This document shows positions 1-8,142 of a stretch of 10,198 nucleotides of DNA, in pieces; positions within the stretch are counted from its first letter, which is position 1; every line of letters starts with the position of its first letter. Made by a program: the position numbers and the translations under genes. The DNA is from an uncultured Ruminococcus sp. (GTDB taxonomy: Bacteria; Bacillota; Clostridia; Oscillospirales; Acutalibacteraceae): NCBI GenBank assembly GCA_902803125.1, contig CADCOZ010000158.1, forward strand, positions 1 to 10,198. Reading direction: 5' to 3'. Below the pieces are notes generated by a model. It saw only the letters and a program-made list of their open reading frames with translations, ran no database searches and was not told where the DNA came from.

Positions 1-1
1 C

Positions 2-106
2 GGCAACATCGGCGCTGTGATGGACGGAGATCTGGACGGTTTTATCAATGCCTATCTGAAAGCCGCCAGCCTGAATAAGCTGAACGACGATTTTCAGGGA
101 GAATAA
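2..106 (+). CDS. 3' end of an unidentified gene (partial)
   Basis: This is an open frame from the window edge to a TAA at 104-106, encoding the last 34 residues of a protein. The tail begins GNIGAVMDGDLDG and ends NDDFQGE, and is acidic and probably helical in the middle. A strong terminator follows within 10 bases, which supports this being the true end of a gene and transcription unit. The fragment is too short to recognise a family and I assign no function. Confidence 0.6.
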   Translation, partial: GNIGAVMDGDLDGFINAYLKAASLNKLNDDFQGE

Positions 107-112
107 CGCTTG

Positions 113-149
113 TACACCAAACATGAAAAAATGTTTGGTGTATTTTTTT
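113..149 (+). terminator. Intrinsic terminator after the upstream gene
   Basis: A perfect 12-bp stem (TACACCAAACAT at 113-124 with ATGTTTGGTGTA at 131-142) closes a six-base loop and is followed by seven T residues (143-149). It starts 7 bases after the upstream stop codon. It separates the upstream transcription unit from addBA. Confidence 0.93.
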
Positions 150-188
150 CAAAGGGTATTTTTTGACACATACAATTGCGTGAAGTTG

Positions 189-197
189 TGGTATAAT
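189..197 (+). promoter_or_regulatory. Extended -10 promoter for addBA
   Basis: A consensus TATAAT at 192-197 is preceded by TG plus one base (TG at 189-190), which makes an extended -10 element. A perfect TTGACA lies at 163-168, but the gap to TATAAT is 23 bp, too long for a normal vegetative sigma factor. The extended -10 probably carries most of the recognition. Transcription would start near 203-205, giving a very short leader before the addB ribosome binding site (AGGAAG near 214-219). Confidence 0.65.
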
Positions 198-226
198 CAT
201 CCTATCACAAGAAAGGAAGTGACACC

Positions 227-3200
227 ATGCTGCAAATAATAGCCGGACGCAGCGGCAGCGGCAAAACCGAAACGATTCATCGCCGCATTTGCCGGTTGGC
301 TGATGAGAAGGATATCATTCTTTTGGTACCGGAACAAAGTACCTTTCAGAATGAAAAGCGGATATTGGATACCTTGGGAGCCAAAAAAGCGGCTCATGTG
401 CAGGTACTCAGCTTTAAGCGGTTATATGATACCGTAACAGACCTCTTTGGGCATCAAACGCTCAAGAGAATTGACGACGGAGCCAAGGCTGTGCTGATGA
501 GTTTAGCGGCAGAAGAAATGGCGGAACAGTTAGTGCTGTACGGCAGCCGCCGCCGGAAGAATGATTTTATTGAACTGATGCTCGGTGCCGTGAATGAATT
601 TAAGATGTGTGCCGTTACACCGGAACAGCTGCAGGAAGCCTCTTATCAAACAGACAATCACCGCCTTCAGCAAAAGCTGCGGGAGGGAGCCGCTATTTAT
701 GCGGCCTATGAAGCCATTTTGCAAAAAACCTATGCCGACCCCGATGATGATATGACACGGCTGTATGATTTACTGTTGGAGTACCCGTATTTTGCCGGCA
801 AAATCGTTTTTGTGGATGCCTTTAACGGCTTTTCGGGACAGGAAAAGAAGATTCTGCAATGTATTCTCCGGCAAGCCGAAACCGTTTATGTTGCGTTGTG
901 CTGTGATAAAAGTGATGCTCTTCATCTCGATCGTTCGATTTTCAAAGAGCCGGATATGACCCTGCGATGGCTGACAGCGGCCGCAGAGGAAGCCGGTGTT
1001 CCCGTTGAACCGGTACAGTGGCAGGAAAAGACCTATCGCTATCAGCATCCCTCTCTGTCGGCAATAGAGGAGTCGGTGTTCCGCTTTGACGGCGACCCGT
1101 ATGAGTTTGATAACTATGCGGTACAGATTTATGAAGCGGAAGATGAATATGATGAAGTCCGGCAAGCGGCCAGAACCATCTCTCGACTGGTACGGGAGGA
1201 AGGCTATGCTTATCGGGATATCACGGTTATCTTTCGGGATGCTTCTTTGTATAAAAACATCATTCCCTATGAGTTTCGGAAATATAACATACCGTTCTTT
1301 TTGTCCGACCCGCAGCTGCTCGAAGAAAAACCGCTCATTCGGCTGATACTGTCTGCTTTTGAAGCGGTGCATACCTCGTTTAATACCGAAAGTATTCTGT
1401 CCTACCTGAAAACCGACATGACTTCTTTGAAGATACAGGATGTTTATCAGCTGGAAAACTATATCTATTTGTGGGATATCCGCGGCAAGCGTTGGAAGAA
1501 ACCGTTTACGATGAATCCGGACGGGAATGCCGAAAAATGTAACGAAGCGGAGCTGGCTCATATCGAAACCCTGCGTCAGCAGGTGGTAACGCCGCTTCAG
1601 CATTTTGCCGATAGATTGTCAGCGGCTCAAAACGGCGGGGATATGACCAAGGCGGTCTATTATCTGCTGGAGGAATTGGGAACCGCCCAAAAAATGAAAC
1701 AGCTGGTTTGGCAGTTTGATGAAATCACCGAACTGAAACAGCGGGAAACAGAAGCCCGCATTTGGGATATTACCATGGCACTGCTGGATAAAATGTATAC
1801 CGTTTTATCGTCCGTCACACTGGACAGCAAACGCTATTATGATTTACTGCGGCTGATGATCCGCAAAAACCCGCTTTCCGATATTCCGCAGACACTGGAT
1901 CATGTGGTCATCGGCACAGCCGGTCATATCCGTATGCAGCCGCAAAAAGCCGTGTTCATTTTGGGTGCTTTGGAAGGCGTTTTTCCGGCGGTGCCGGTTG
2001 TGTCAGGGCTGTTTAACGATAGCGAAAGAACGACCCTGCTGGATTTATCGCTTCCGCTGTATGATGCGTTGGAAGGATTTTCGCAGAAAGAAAAATTCAA
2101 TGCGTATGCGGCACTTTCCCTGCCATCAGAAAAGCTGTTTGTCAGCCGTTATCTTTCCAATGCCAAGGGAGAACACTGTGAACCGTCTGTAATCATCAAA
2201 GAAATCCTTGCCATTCTGCCGAAAGTACCCGTGCGGCGGTATACCGGTCTGCATCCGGAGGAATACTTCTTTACCGAACAGCAGTCTTTTGAAGAATGTG
2301 CGGTGCGCTGGCAGACTGCTTCCGCTGTTTCTTCCACGCTGAAGGCCTACTTCAAGCAGTCCCCGCAGTATGCGGCTTCCTGTCAGGCGATTGAACGAAT
2401 GCACTTGGACGAACCGTATCGTTTTGCCGTTCCCGCAAAAGCCAAACAGCTTTTTGGCGAAAATATCTCGCTCTCTGCGTCACAGGCCGAAGTGTATTAT
2501 CAATGTCCCTTCAAGTATTTCTGCCGTTACGGTCTGAAAGCCTATCCCAGAAAAAGAGCGGAAATGGATGCGGGCTTATACGGCAGTGCTGTTCACTTTG
2601 TGCTGGAGCAGATTTTGAAAAATGAAGGGTTTGACGGTCTGTCAGCGGCCAATTCTGCGGAACTGCTTGCCCTGATTGATAAATACATCGACCAATATTT
2701 ACAGGAAATCGGTGGAAAAGGGGAACGCACCGAACGCTTTTTGGCACAGCTTCAAATTATCAAGCGGAATTTGGCCGTACTGCTGCGGCGGCTGATCGCT
2801 GAAATGCAGTCAAGTGCTTTTGTGCCGAGTGATTTTGAACTGGAAATCGGTCCGCAGGGCGAAATCCCTTCTTATGAACTGAAACTGCCGTCCGGAGAAT
2901 GTATTCAGATGGTGGGCAAGGTGGACAGAGTGGATACCTATGTGCAGGACAGCTGTAAGTATATCCGTATCATTGACTACAAAACCGGCAATAAAAAATT
3001 CCGCTTGTCCGATGTGCTTTACGGTCTGAATATGCAGATGCTTTTGTACCTGTCCATTATCCAGAAAAACGGTACGGAATACTATTCGGAAAACGACCAA
3101 TATGCGTTGGCTCCGGCCGGTATTCTCTATATGCCGTCTACCCCTCTCTCCAAAACAGGCGATTACCATTCCGACGATCAGTCGGACAGTGTGCTGAAAG

Positions 3201-3592
3201 ATCAGCAAACCGCTTTTCGCATGAACGGTCTGCTGATTAACGATGCATCTGTATTAGCGGCGATGGAAAGCGGAGGAGCCGGTCTGTTTATTCCGGCCAA
3301 ACTGAAAAACGGCCAAGTGCAGGATACCAATAAAAATTTGGCTGATTTGGAAAGCTACGGCCATATTTTCTCGTATATTGATAAAAAACTCCTGCACATG
3401 GCGCAGTCGCTTTATCAGGGAAAAATAGAACGCCTGCCGGTCAAGGGCAGTGATACGGACGGCTGTGCTTATTGCGATTATCGAACGGTCTGCGGATTTG
3501 AAGAGGGTAAGAAAACCCGTCCGATTACCAATTTAGACGGCAAAGAAGCGATGGCACAAATCAATCAGGAGGAGGAATCGAGCGATGAGTAA
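227..3592 (+). CDS. addB: ATP-dependent helicase/deoxyribonuclease subunit B (AddB)
   Basis: AddB is the second subunit of the AddAB helicase-nuclease, which processes double-strand DNA ends for RecA-dependent repair. In the family its N-terminal half is an inactivated helicase that reads Chi, and its C-terminal nuclease cuts one strand. The 1121-residue product has a Walker A (GRSGSGKT, residues 7-14) and a motif-II-like VDAFNGFSGQE (196-206). The RecB-type nuclease lies at about 755-1100, with H790, D900 (in GKVDRVD), D917 and K919 (in DYK) and Q937 (in QMLLY). Four cysteines fit the AddB iron-sulfur cluster: C760, then C1080, C1083 and C1089 in the CX2CX5C pattern that staples the nuclease domain. 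Length is slightly below the Bacillus subtilis protein. The ATG at 227 puts Walker A at the usual extreme N-terminus and follows AGGAAG. The gene overlaps addA by 8 bp. Identification is firm; the roles are known from the family. Confidence 0.97.
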   Translation: MLQIIAGRSGSGKTETIHRRICRLADEKDIILLVPEQSTFQNEKRILDTLGAKKAAHVQVLSFKRLYDTVTDLFGHQTLKRIDDGAKAVLMSLAAEEMAEQLVLYGSRRRKNDFIELMLGAVNEFKMCAVTPEQLQEASYQTDNHRLQQKLREGAAIYAAYEAILQKTYADPDDDMTRLYDLLLEYPYFAGKIVFVDAFNGFSGQEKKILQCILRQAETVYVALCCDKSDALHLDRSIFKEPDMTLRWLTAAAEEAGVPVEPVQWQEKTYRYQHPSLSAIEESVFRFDGDPYEFDNYAVQIYEAEDEYDEVRQAARTISRLVREEGYAYRDITVIFRDASLYKNIIPYEFRKYNIPFFLSDPQLLEEKPLIRLILSAFEAVHTSFNTESILSYLKTDMTSLKIQDVYQLENYIYLWDIRGKRWKKPFTMNPDGNAEKCNEAELAHIETLRQQVVTPLQHFADRLSAAQNGGDMTKAVYYLLEELGTAQKMKQLVWQFDEITELKQRETEARIWDITMALLDKMYTVLSSVTLDSKRYYDLLRLMIRKNPLSDIPQTLDHVVIGTAGHIRMQPQKAVFILGALEGVFPAVPVVSGLFNDSERTTLLDLSLPLYDALEGFSQKEKFNAYAALSLPSEKLFVSRYLSNAKGEHCEPSVIIKEILAILPKVPVRRYTGLHPEEYFFTEQQSFEECAVRWQTASAVSSTLKAYFKQSPQYAASCQAIERMHLDEPYRFAVPAKAKQLFGENISLSASQAEVYYQCPFKYFCRYGLKAYPRKRAEMDAGLYGSAVHFVLEQILKNEGFDGLSAANSAELLALIDKYIDQYLQEIGGKGERTERFLAQLQIIKRNLAVLLRRLIAEMQSSAFVPSDFELEIGPQGEIPSYELKLPSGECIQMVGKVDRVDTYVQDSCKYIRIIDYKTGNKKFRLSDVLYGLNMQMLLYLSIIQKNGTEYYSENDQYALAPAGILYMPSTPLSKTGDYHSDDQSDSVLKDQQTAFRMNGLLINDASVLAAMESGGAGLFIPAKLKNGQVQDTNKNLADLESYGHIFSYIDKKLLHMAQSLYQGKIERLPVKGSDTDGCAYCDYRTVCGFEEGKKTRPITNLDGKEAMAQINQEEESSDE

Positions 3593-6500
3593 AATGTCTT
3601 TTACCCCTGCACAGCAGGACGCTATCGAAGCGGACGGCGGTTCTGTCATTGTATCGGCGGCCGCCGGTTCCGGCAAGACAAGGGTTTTGGTACAGCGGGT
3701 CATTCGTCTGCTGACCGATCCGGAACATCCGATTGATGCCGACCGCCTGCTGATTGTCACCTTTACAAAAGCCGCCGCCGAGGAAATGCGCTCCCGTATT
3801 GCTTCGGCCATTGAGGAAAAACTGTTCTATGAACCGGACAACACGGTGCTTCGCCGTCAGCAGGCTTTATTGGCGAGTGCTGATATCTGCACGATTCACA
3901 GTTTTTGCAGTAAGGTGATTCGTGAGAACTTCTATCTGCTGGATATTGATCAGGATTTTCGGATCGCTTCCGAAGGGGAAAGCACGGTTATCAAACGCAA
4001 GGTTTTGTCTGATCTGATGGAAGAACAATATCAGGCCAAAGAAAGCGGCTTTTTATTCCTGAGTGAACTGCTTTCGTCCTCAAAATCCGATCAGACTTTG
4101 GAAAAAACGATACTGTCCCTCTACGAAAAAAGCTGTTCCCATCCGTTTCCATCGCTTTGGCTCAAGATGGCCGAGTCTTTTTACGATCCCGCCATTCCGA
4201 TTCAGCAAACGATTTATGCGTCAGCGGCATTGGAACAGCTCCGCACGACATTACCTTATTTGAAGGAAATGCTCCATCAGGCTTCGGCGATCATCTTGTC
4301 ACAACCGGCTTTTTGTACCGGCACTAAAACCTGCGGCGAAAATAAACTGCTCTATCTCCGTCATTTTTTGGAGCAGCTGGAAGAGGCCGTCAGTCAGGAA
4401 CGCTGGGACAGCATTTCCGAATGTATCAGCGGCTTTGAAAAAGTGGCCTATCGCAAGCCGACCGGCAAAAAGGTTTCCGTCAGTGAAGAAGACTGTGCCG
4501 CCGTCAAGAACTGCTTTGACAATATCGAAGCACAGATAGAAAAAAACCTTCTTCCCATCTTTGGCATTGACAGCGAAACCTATCGGCGGGATACCGAACA
4601 GCTGTATCCGGCGGTACAGTCGCTTTGTACACTTTTGAAGCTGTTTGAAGAACGCTACTTTGCCGCCAAAAAAGAAAGAGGTCTGCTCGACTTTTCCGAT
4701 TTGGAACATCTGATGCTGCAATTACTGGTGGACTACGATGGAACCGGTTTTCATGCCACGGAATTTGCCCGTCATTTATCCCGGCAGTATGACCAGATTA
4801 TGGTGGACGAATATCAGGATACCAACGAAACGCAGGAATATATTTTCCGCTATGTATCGCAGGAAGAAAATAACCTTTTTGTGGTCGGGGATATCAAGCA
4901 GAGTATCTACCGTTTCCGTGAAGCACGGCCGGAAATCTTTAAGAAACGCCGTCAGAAGGCATCGGCCTATGACAAGGAACACCCGCTCTTTCCTGCCAAA
5001 ATTATTTTGGATAAAAACTTCCGCAGTCGGGAAGGAATTATCGACAGTATCAATTTTGTCTTTCATGCCATCATGTCCGAACGGGTCGGAGAAATTACCT
5101 ACAACGAAGAAGAAGCCCTGACCGCCGGTGCTTCTTATCCTGCCATACCCGAAGGCACAGAAGCGGCCGCAGAAATCCACCTGCTGGACAGCTTTGCTCT
5201 ACAGTCGGGACAAAATGCAGACGATGACACGAATGCCTATATTCTTGAAGCAAAATATATTGCCCAATGGATTCATGAAAAGGTAGAAAACAAAATGCTG
5301 GTAACGGACGAAGGCCGCCTTCGTCCCGTGGAATACGGCGATTTTGCCGTACTCCTGCGGTTTTTAACAACGCATGGGCAGGAATATGCCGAAACCCTGA
5401 ATCGGTGCGGTATCCCTGCCTATATTGACAAACCCTACAGCTTATTCGGCTGTTATGAAGTGAATATCCTGATAGCCCTGCTGAAAATGATTGACAACCC
5501 GCTTCAGGATATTCCGGTTTTAGCGGTACTGCTCAGTCCGGTTTGTGCCTTTACCGCCGATGATTTGGCCGATATCAAAACGCAGGGACAGGGGAAATAC
5601 CTCTTTCATAAAATCTGCCATCTTCTGGCCAATCCGGAAGGTCTGCCTTCTGCCTTGGTGAACAAAGCCGATTATTTTATGCGGCTGTTTCAGGAAATGC
5701 GGAAACTGTCCGTCACGATGGCGGTCAGTAAAGTGCTGAATGCGTTTTTTGATAAAACAGGTTATCTGCCCCTGATGACAGCGGCCGAAAACGGTGATAT
5801 CCGTTTGAAGAATATTCGCAAGTTCATGAGCTTTGTGCAGGATTATGAAAACAGCGGCCGGAACGGTCTGACAGAGTTTGTCCGCTATCTGCATTATCTG
5901 GAAGAAAACGGCACGGAGATCAGCGTATCCGATACGGTTCCTGCCCAATCCGTCAAAATCATGAGTGTCCATCACTCCAAGGGACTGGAGTTTCCGGTGT
6001 GCATTTTAGCGGGACTGAATGCCAAAGGCAGTAATGATACCGATGAGGTTTTATATCATGCCGATTTGGGTTTCGGCATGAAAACGATGGATCGGGAAAA
6101 ATTGCTGAAATTCAATACACTTCAGCGGAATGTCATCAGCCGGTGCAAAAGTACGGAAAGTATCAGCGAAGCCATGCGTGTGCTGTATGTGGCGATGACC
6201 AGAGCCAAAGAAAAACTGATGGCGGTTATCCATTATGCGGTTTCCTCCGAGGACGGTCTGACCAAAAAACTGAAGCAGTTAGCTTCTCAGATCATGGTGC
6301 AGGACGGCCGCCTTTCCGTCCATACGGTCGGAAGCACTTCCTCCTTAGCGGATTGGCTGATGTTTTGTGCCTTGGTGCATCCCTCCATGCAGTCGCTTCG
6401 TGAGCAGGCAGAAAGCGAGCATCTGCCGATTTTGCCGTGCCGTACACCGTGGGACTATCGTCTGGTGCGGCATTGGACAGACACCGCCGAAACCGAACAG

Positions 6501-7196
6501 GAAGAGGTACAGGAAATACCGATAGACCCGCACTTGTATGATTTCCTGCAAAAAAGATTTGCCGAAACATACCGCTATCAGGAACGAACCTTGATTCCTT
6601 CCAAAATATCTGCTTCTTCTTTGGCACATAGCACACAGCTCAATTATCATATTGCCGAGAGCCGTCCTGCTTTTACGCAGAAAGACCATATGACCGGTGC
6701 GGAAAAAGGCACCGCTATGCATACCTTCCTGCAATATGTGGATTTCCAAGCCTTGACGGTCAGCATGGAGCAGGAAAAGCGGAGGCTGGTACAGCAGGGT
6801 TTCCTGACACAGGAACAGGCCGATGTTATTCAGGACAGTGACATAGAGCAATTCCTGCACAGTCAGGTCTTTGCCGATATTTGTTCGGCCGAGAAGGTGT
6901 TGCGGGAATACCGGTTTACCGTTAATTTGCCGGTTCGTGCCATTGAACCCGCCTACTCCTCAGAGGACAGTGTTATTTTACAGGGAGCGATGGACTGTGT
7001 GATGCTCACAAAAGACGGCATTATCATTGTGGATTATAAAACAGACAGGGTAAAGGACGCAGAAGCCTTGGCAGAAAAGTACCGCATTCAGCTGATGCTG
7101 TATAAACAAGCGGCAGAACAGCTGTTTACGCAGCCCGTCATCAAATGCTGTATCTATTCTATCCACAAAGCACAGACCGTTGAAATCCTTTCATAA
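3585..7196 (+). CDS. addA: ATP-dependent helicase/nuclease subunit A (AddA)
   Basis: AddA is the motor and second nuclease of AddAB: a UvrD/RecB-like 3'-5' superfamily 1 helicase fused to a RecB-type nuclease that cuts the other strand. All SF1 motifs are visible in the 1203 residues: Q-motif FTPAQQDAI (6-14), Walker A AAAGSGKT (25-32), motif Ia TFTKAAAEEM (59-68), motif II DEYQD (408-412), motif III around VVGDIKQSIYRFR (433-445), motif V around VHHSKGLEFP (795-804) and motif VI EAMRVLYVAMTRA (862-874). The C-terminal nuclease has H1046, D1137, D1150 and K1152 (in DYKTD) and Q1169 (in QLMLY), so it looks catalytically intact. The ATG at 3585 lies inside the last codons of addB and 9 nt after AGGAGGAGG (3567-3575), which indicates translational coupling. 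An alternative ATG three codons on (3594) is less likely. Length is close to the Bacillus protein. Confidence 0.98.
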   Translation: MSKMSFTPAQQDAIEADGGSVIVSAAAGSGKTRVLVQRVIRLLTDPEHPIDADRLLIVTFTKAAAEEMRSRIASAIEEKLFYEPDNTVLRRQQALLASADICTIHSFCSKVIRENFYLLDIDQDFRIASEGESTVIKRKVLSDLMEEQYQAKESGFLFLSELLSSSKSDQTLEKTILSLYEKSCSHPFPSLWLKMAESFYDPAIPIQQTIYASAALEQLRTTLPYLKEMLHQASAIILSQPAFCTGTKTCGENKLLYLRHFLEQLEEAVSQERWDSISECISGFEKVAYRKPTGKKVSVSEEDCAAVKNCFDNIEAQIEKNLLPIFGIDSETYRRDTEQLYPAVQSLCTLLKLFEERYFAAKKERGLLDFSDLEHLMLQLLVDYDGTGFHATEFARHLSRQYDQIMVDEYQDTNETQEYIFRYVSQEENNLFVVGDIKQSIYRFREARPEIFKKRRQKASAYDKEHPLFPAKIILDKNFRSREGIIDSINFVFHAIMSERVGEITYNEEEALTAGASYPAIPEGTEAAAEIHLLDSFALQSGQNADDDTNAYILEAKYIAQWIHEKVENKMLVTDEGRLRPVEYGDFAVLLRFLTTHGQEYAETLNRCGIPAYIDKPYSLFGCYEVNILIALLKMIDNPLQDIPVLAVLLSPVCAFTADDLADIKTQGQGKYLFHKICHLLANPEGLPSALVNKADYFMRLFQEMRKLSVTMAVSKVLNAFFDKTGYLPLMTAAENGDIRLKNIRKFMSFVQDYENSGRNGLTEFVRYLHYLEENGTEISVSDTVPAQSVKIMSVHHSKGLEFPVCILAGLNAKGSNDTDEVLYHADLGFGMKTMDREKLLKFNTLQRNVISRCKSTESISEAMRVLYVAMTRAKEKLMAVIHYAVSSEDGLTKKLKQLASQIMVQDGRLSVHTVGSTSSLADWLMFCALVHPSMQSLREQAESEHLPILPCRTPWDYRLVRHWTDTAETEQEEVQEIPIDPHLYDFLQKRFAETYRYQERTLIPSKISASSLAHSTQLNYHIAESRPAFTQKDHMTGAEKGTAMHTFLQYVDFQALTVSMEQEKRRLVQQGFLTQEQADVIQDSDIEQFLHSQVFADICSAEKVLREYRFTVNLPVRAIEPAYSSEDSVILQGAMDCVMLTKDGIIIVDYKTDRVKDAEALAEKYRIQLMLYKQAAEQLFTQPVIKCCIYSIHKAQTVEILS

Positions 7197-7219
7197 TCGC
7201 TTACCGTCCGCATACAAAT

Positions 7220-7261
7220 AGAGCATGAAGCCTTTTCTGTTTCATGCTCTGTTTTTTTTTT
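7220..7261 (+). terminator. Intrinsic terminator after addA
   Basis: A 10-bp stem (AGAGCATGAA at 7220-7229 with TTCATGCTCT at 7241-7250) encloses an 11-base loop. A G and a run of ten T residues (7252-7261) follow. It begins 23 bases after the addA stop codon and only 37 bases separate its end from the mntP start codon. No matching T-run exists on the other strand, so it acts in the + direction. Confidence 0.92.
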
Positions 7262-7297
7262 GAACAGCAGAAGCAAATCCATCACAGGAGGATCCCC

Positions 7298-7858
7298 ATG
7301 AATATTGTATCTGCATTTGCGGTAAGCCTTTCTTTGGCGGCTGATGCCATGGCTGTTGCTGTCTGCTGTGGTCTGAAAAGCAGGAGAAACTATCGGAAAA
7401 CAGCGGTTATAACAGCGGCCCTGTTCGGCTTTTTTCAAATGTTCATGTCGGTGCTTGGCTGGAGTATCGGAAAAGTAGGTGTTCGTCTGATCAGCGGCCA
7501 AGAGGGGATAGCAGCCTTTATTATTTTGCTGCTGCTCGGCATCAAAATGATGATGGAATCCCGTAAGGAACCGACTTCCCCGTTAGCTGTCATTACCGGA
7601 AGAGAATTGCTGTTATTCGCCGTGGCTACCAGTATGGATGCCCTTGCTCTCGGCACGGTTTTGCCGGTGGCTGTTCATGCTGATACACCGCTTTCTCTGA
7701 CGGAGGCCGTTTTGCTGATTGGTGCTGTGACCTTTCTGCTATCCTACGGCGGTTTTCGGTTCGGTCATCGTTTCCGCAGTATCCAGCCCCGATGGGCGGT
7801 TTTTGCGGGCGGCTGTGTGCTGATTCTGCTGGGCGGCAAGATATTGTTTTGGGGATAA
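7298..7858 (+). CDS. mntP: Putative manganese efflux pump, MntP family
   Basis: MntP proteins are small inner-membrane exporters that lower cytoplasmic Mn2+. This product has 186 residues, the normal family length, with six hydrophobic segments at about 2-26, 35-58, 69-86, 103-126, 132-152 and 166-184. Two related halves each carry the family's aspartate motif: ADAMAVA with D16 in segment 1 and TSMDALALG with D114 in segment 4. FGFFQ (43-47) and the C-terminal GGCVLILLGGKIL are also typical. The usual proline after FGxFQxxM is serine here (S51). The start at 7298 is chosen because AGGAGG (7286-7291) lies 6 bases upstream; the frame is open further upstream, but its ATG at 7244 falls inside the addA terminator. 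No clear promoter separates terminator and gene, and the short gap cannot hold a yybP-ykoY manganese riboswitch. Substrate is inferred from the family. Confidence 0.92.
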   Translation: MNIVSAFAVSLSLAADAMAVAVCCGLKSRRNYRKTAVITAALFGFFQMFMSVLGWSIGKVGVRLISGQEGIAAFIILLLLGIKMMMESRKEPTSPLAVITGRELLLFAVATSMDALALGTVLPVAVHADTPLSLTEAVLLIGAVTFLLSYGGFRFGHRFRSIQPRWAVFAGGCVLILLGGKILFWG

Positions 7859-7946
7859 CGCCGCTGACATCGGTGTATCCCTTTTGAAATCCTTAATTTC
7901 CTGAAAAAATATCTGTTTTTTTCTTTAAATACGGCTAAAATTTCTG

Positions 7947-7975
7947 TTGAAAAATATTCAATAATCTTTTATAAT
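7947..7975 (+). promoter_or_regulatory. Promoter-like element P1, far upstream of the LSm/TPR gene
   Basis: TTGAAA (7947-7952) and a perfect TATAAT (7970-7975) are separated by exactly 17 bp, a near-consensus vegetative promoter. Transcription would start near 7982, about 375 nt before the next large start codon. AT-rich DNA can produce such matches by chance, so this is less certain than P2. It could make a longer leader for the downstream gene or a short RNA. Confidence 0.5.
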
Positions 7976-8070
7976 AATACCGTAATGATTTGATTTTTAA
8001 TAGAATTAAATTGTTCCTGCAGAAAAAATTGTGGAAAATGCAGTAAGCGTTTCATGACATCACCGTGTTT

Positions 8071-8108
8071 ATTGTTTTACTCGTAGAAAATTGTTTTACT
8101 AATGGAAA
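8071..8108. repeat. Two tandem 19-bp repeats immediately upstream of promoter P2
   Basis: Two adjacent 19-bp copies (8071-8089 and 8090-8108) both begin ATTGTTTTACT and end GAAA, and match at 16 of 19 positions. The second copy ends 5 bases before the -35 box of P2. Looser ATTGT-containing relatives occur at 8010 and 8028. The location suggests an activator or repressor binding site, but the binding protein is unknown. The repeat itself is directly visible; its function is inferred. Confidence 0.6.
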
Positions 8109-8113
8109 AATAT

Positions 8114-8142
8114 TTGACATTGCAAAAAGAATATGCTAAAAT
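8114..8142 (+). promoter_or_regulatory. Strong promoter P2 for the LSm/TPR gene
   Basis: A consensus -35 TTGACA (8114-8119), a 17-bp spacer and a -10 TAAAAT (8137-8142) are present. The -10 is also extended by TG at 8134-8135. Transcription would start near 8149-8150, leaving a leader of about 208 nt. A 7-bp inverted repeat (TTTGACA at 8113-8119, TGTCAAA at 8148-8154) has one arm over the -35 and the other at the expected start site, so it could be an operator. Confidence 0.82.

Larger units (their letters stand above)
7859..8113. other. AT-rich intergenic region with no credible gene
   Basis: The sequence turns sharply AT-rich after mntP. There is no GC-rich hairpin with a T-run that would be a convincing mntP terminator. 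The nearest candidates are a weak GAAAT/ATTTC hairpin just before 7905 and A-tract/T-tract pairing that ends in seven T residues near 7917-7922. I see no protein-coding frame. A promoter-like element and a tandem repeat in this stretch are listed separately. Confidence 0.6.

Noticed and set aside
770..1603. 277-codon open frame on the minus strand inside addB
   Set aside because: It lies entirely within the well-supported addB coding sequence, encodes no recognisable motif, and has no ribosome binding site context that outweighs addB. It is a shadow frame.
6345..6860. 171-codon minus-strand frame inside addA, with other overlapping minus frames nearby
   Set aside because: These overlap the conserved C-terminal part of addA, and several mutually overlapping minus frames occur there, as expected of shadow frames in a long gene.
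7244..7297. Upstream start for mntP at ATG 7244
   Set aside because: This ATG is inside the terminator stem and its extension reads through the T-run. The ATG at 7298 has a perfect AGGAGG and gives the normal family length and N-terminus.
7905..7923. Possible terminator for mntP formed by A-tract/T-tract pairing
   Set aside because: The stem would be only A-T pairs and thermodynamically weak, so I do not annotate it as a terminator.
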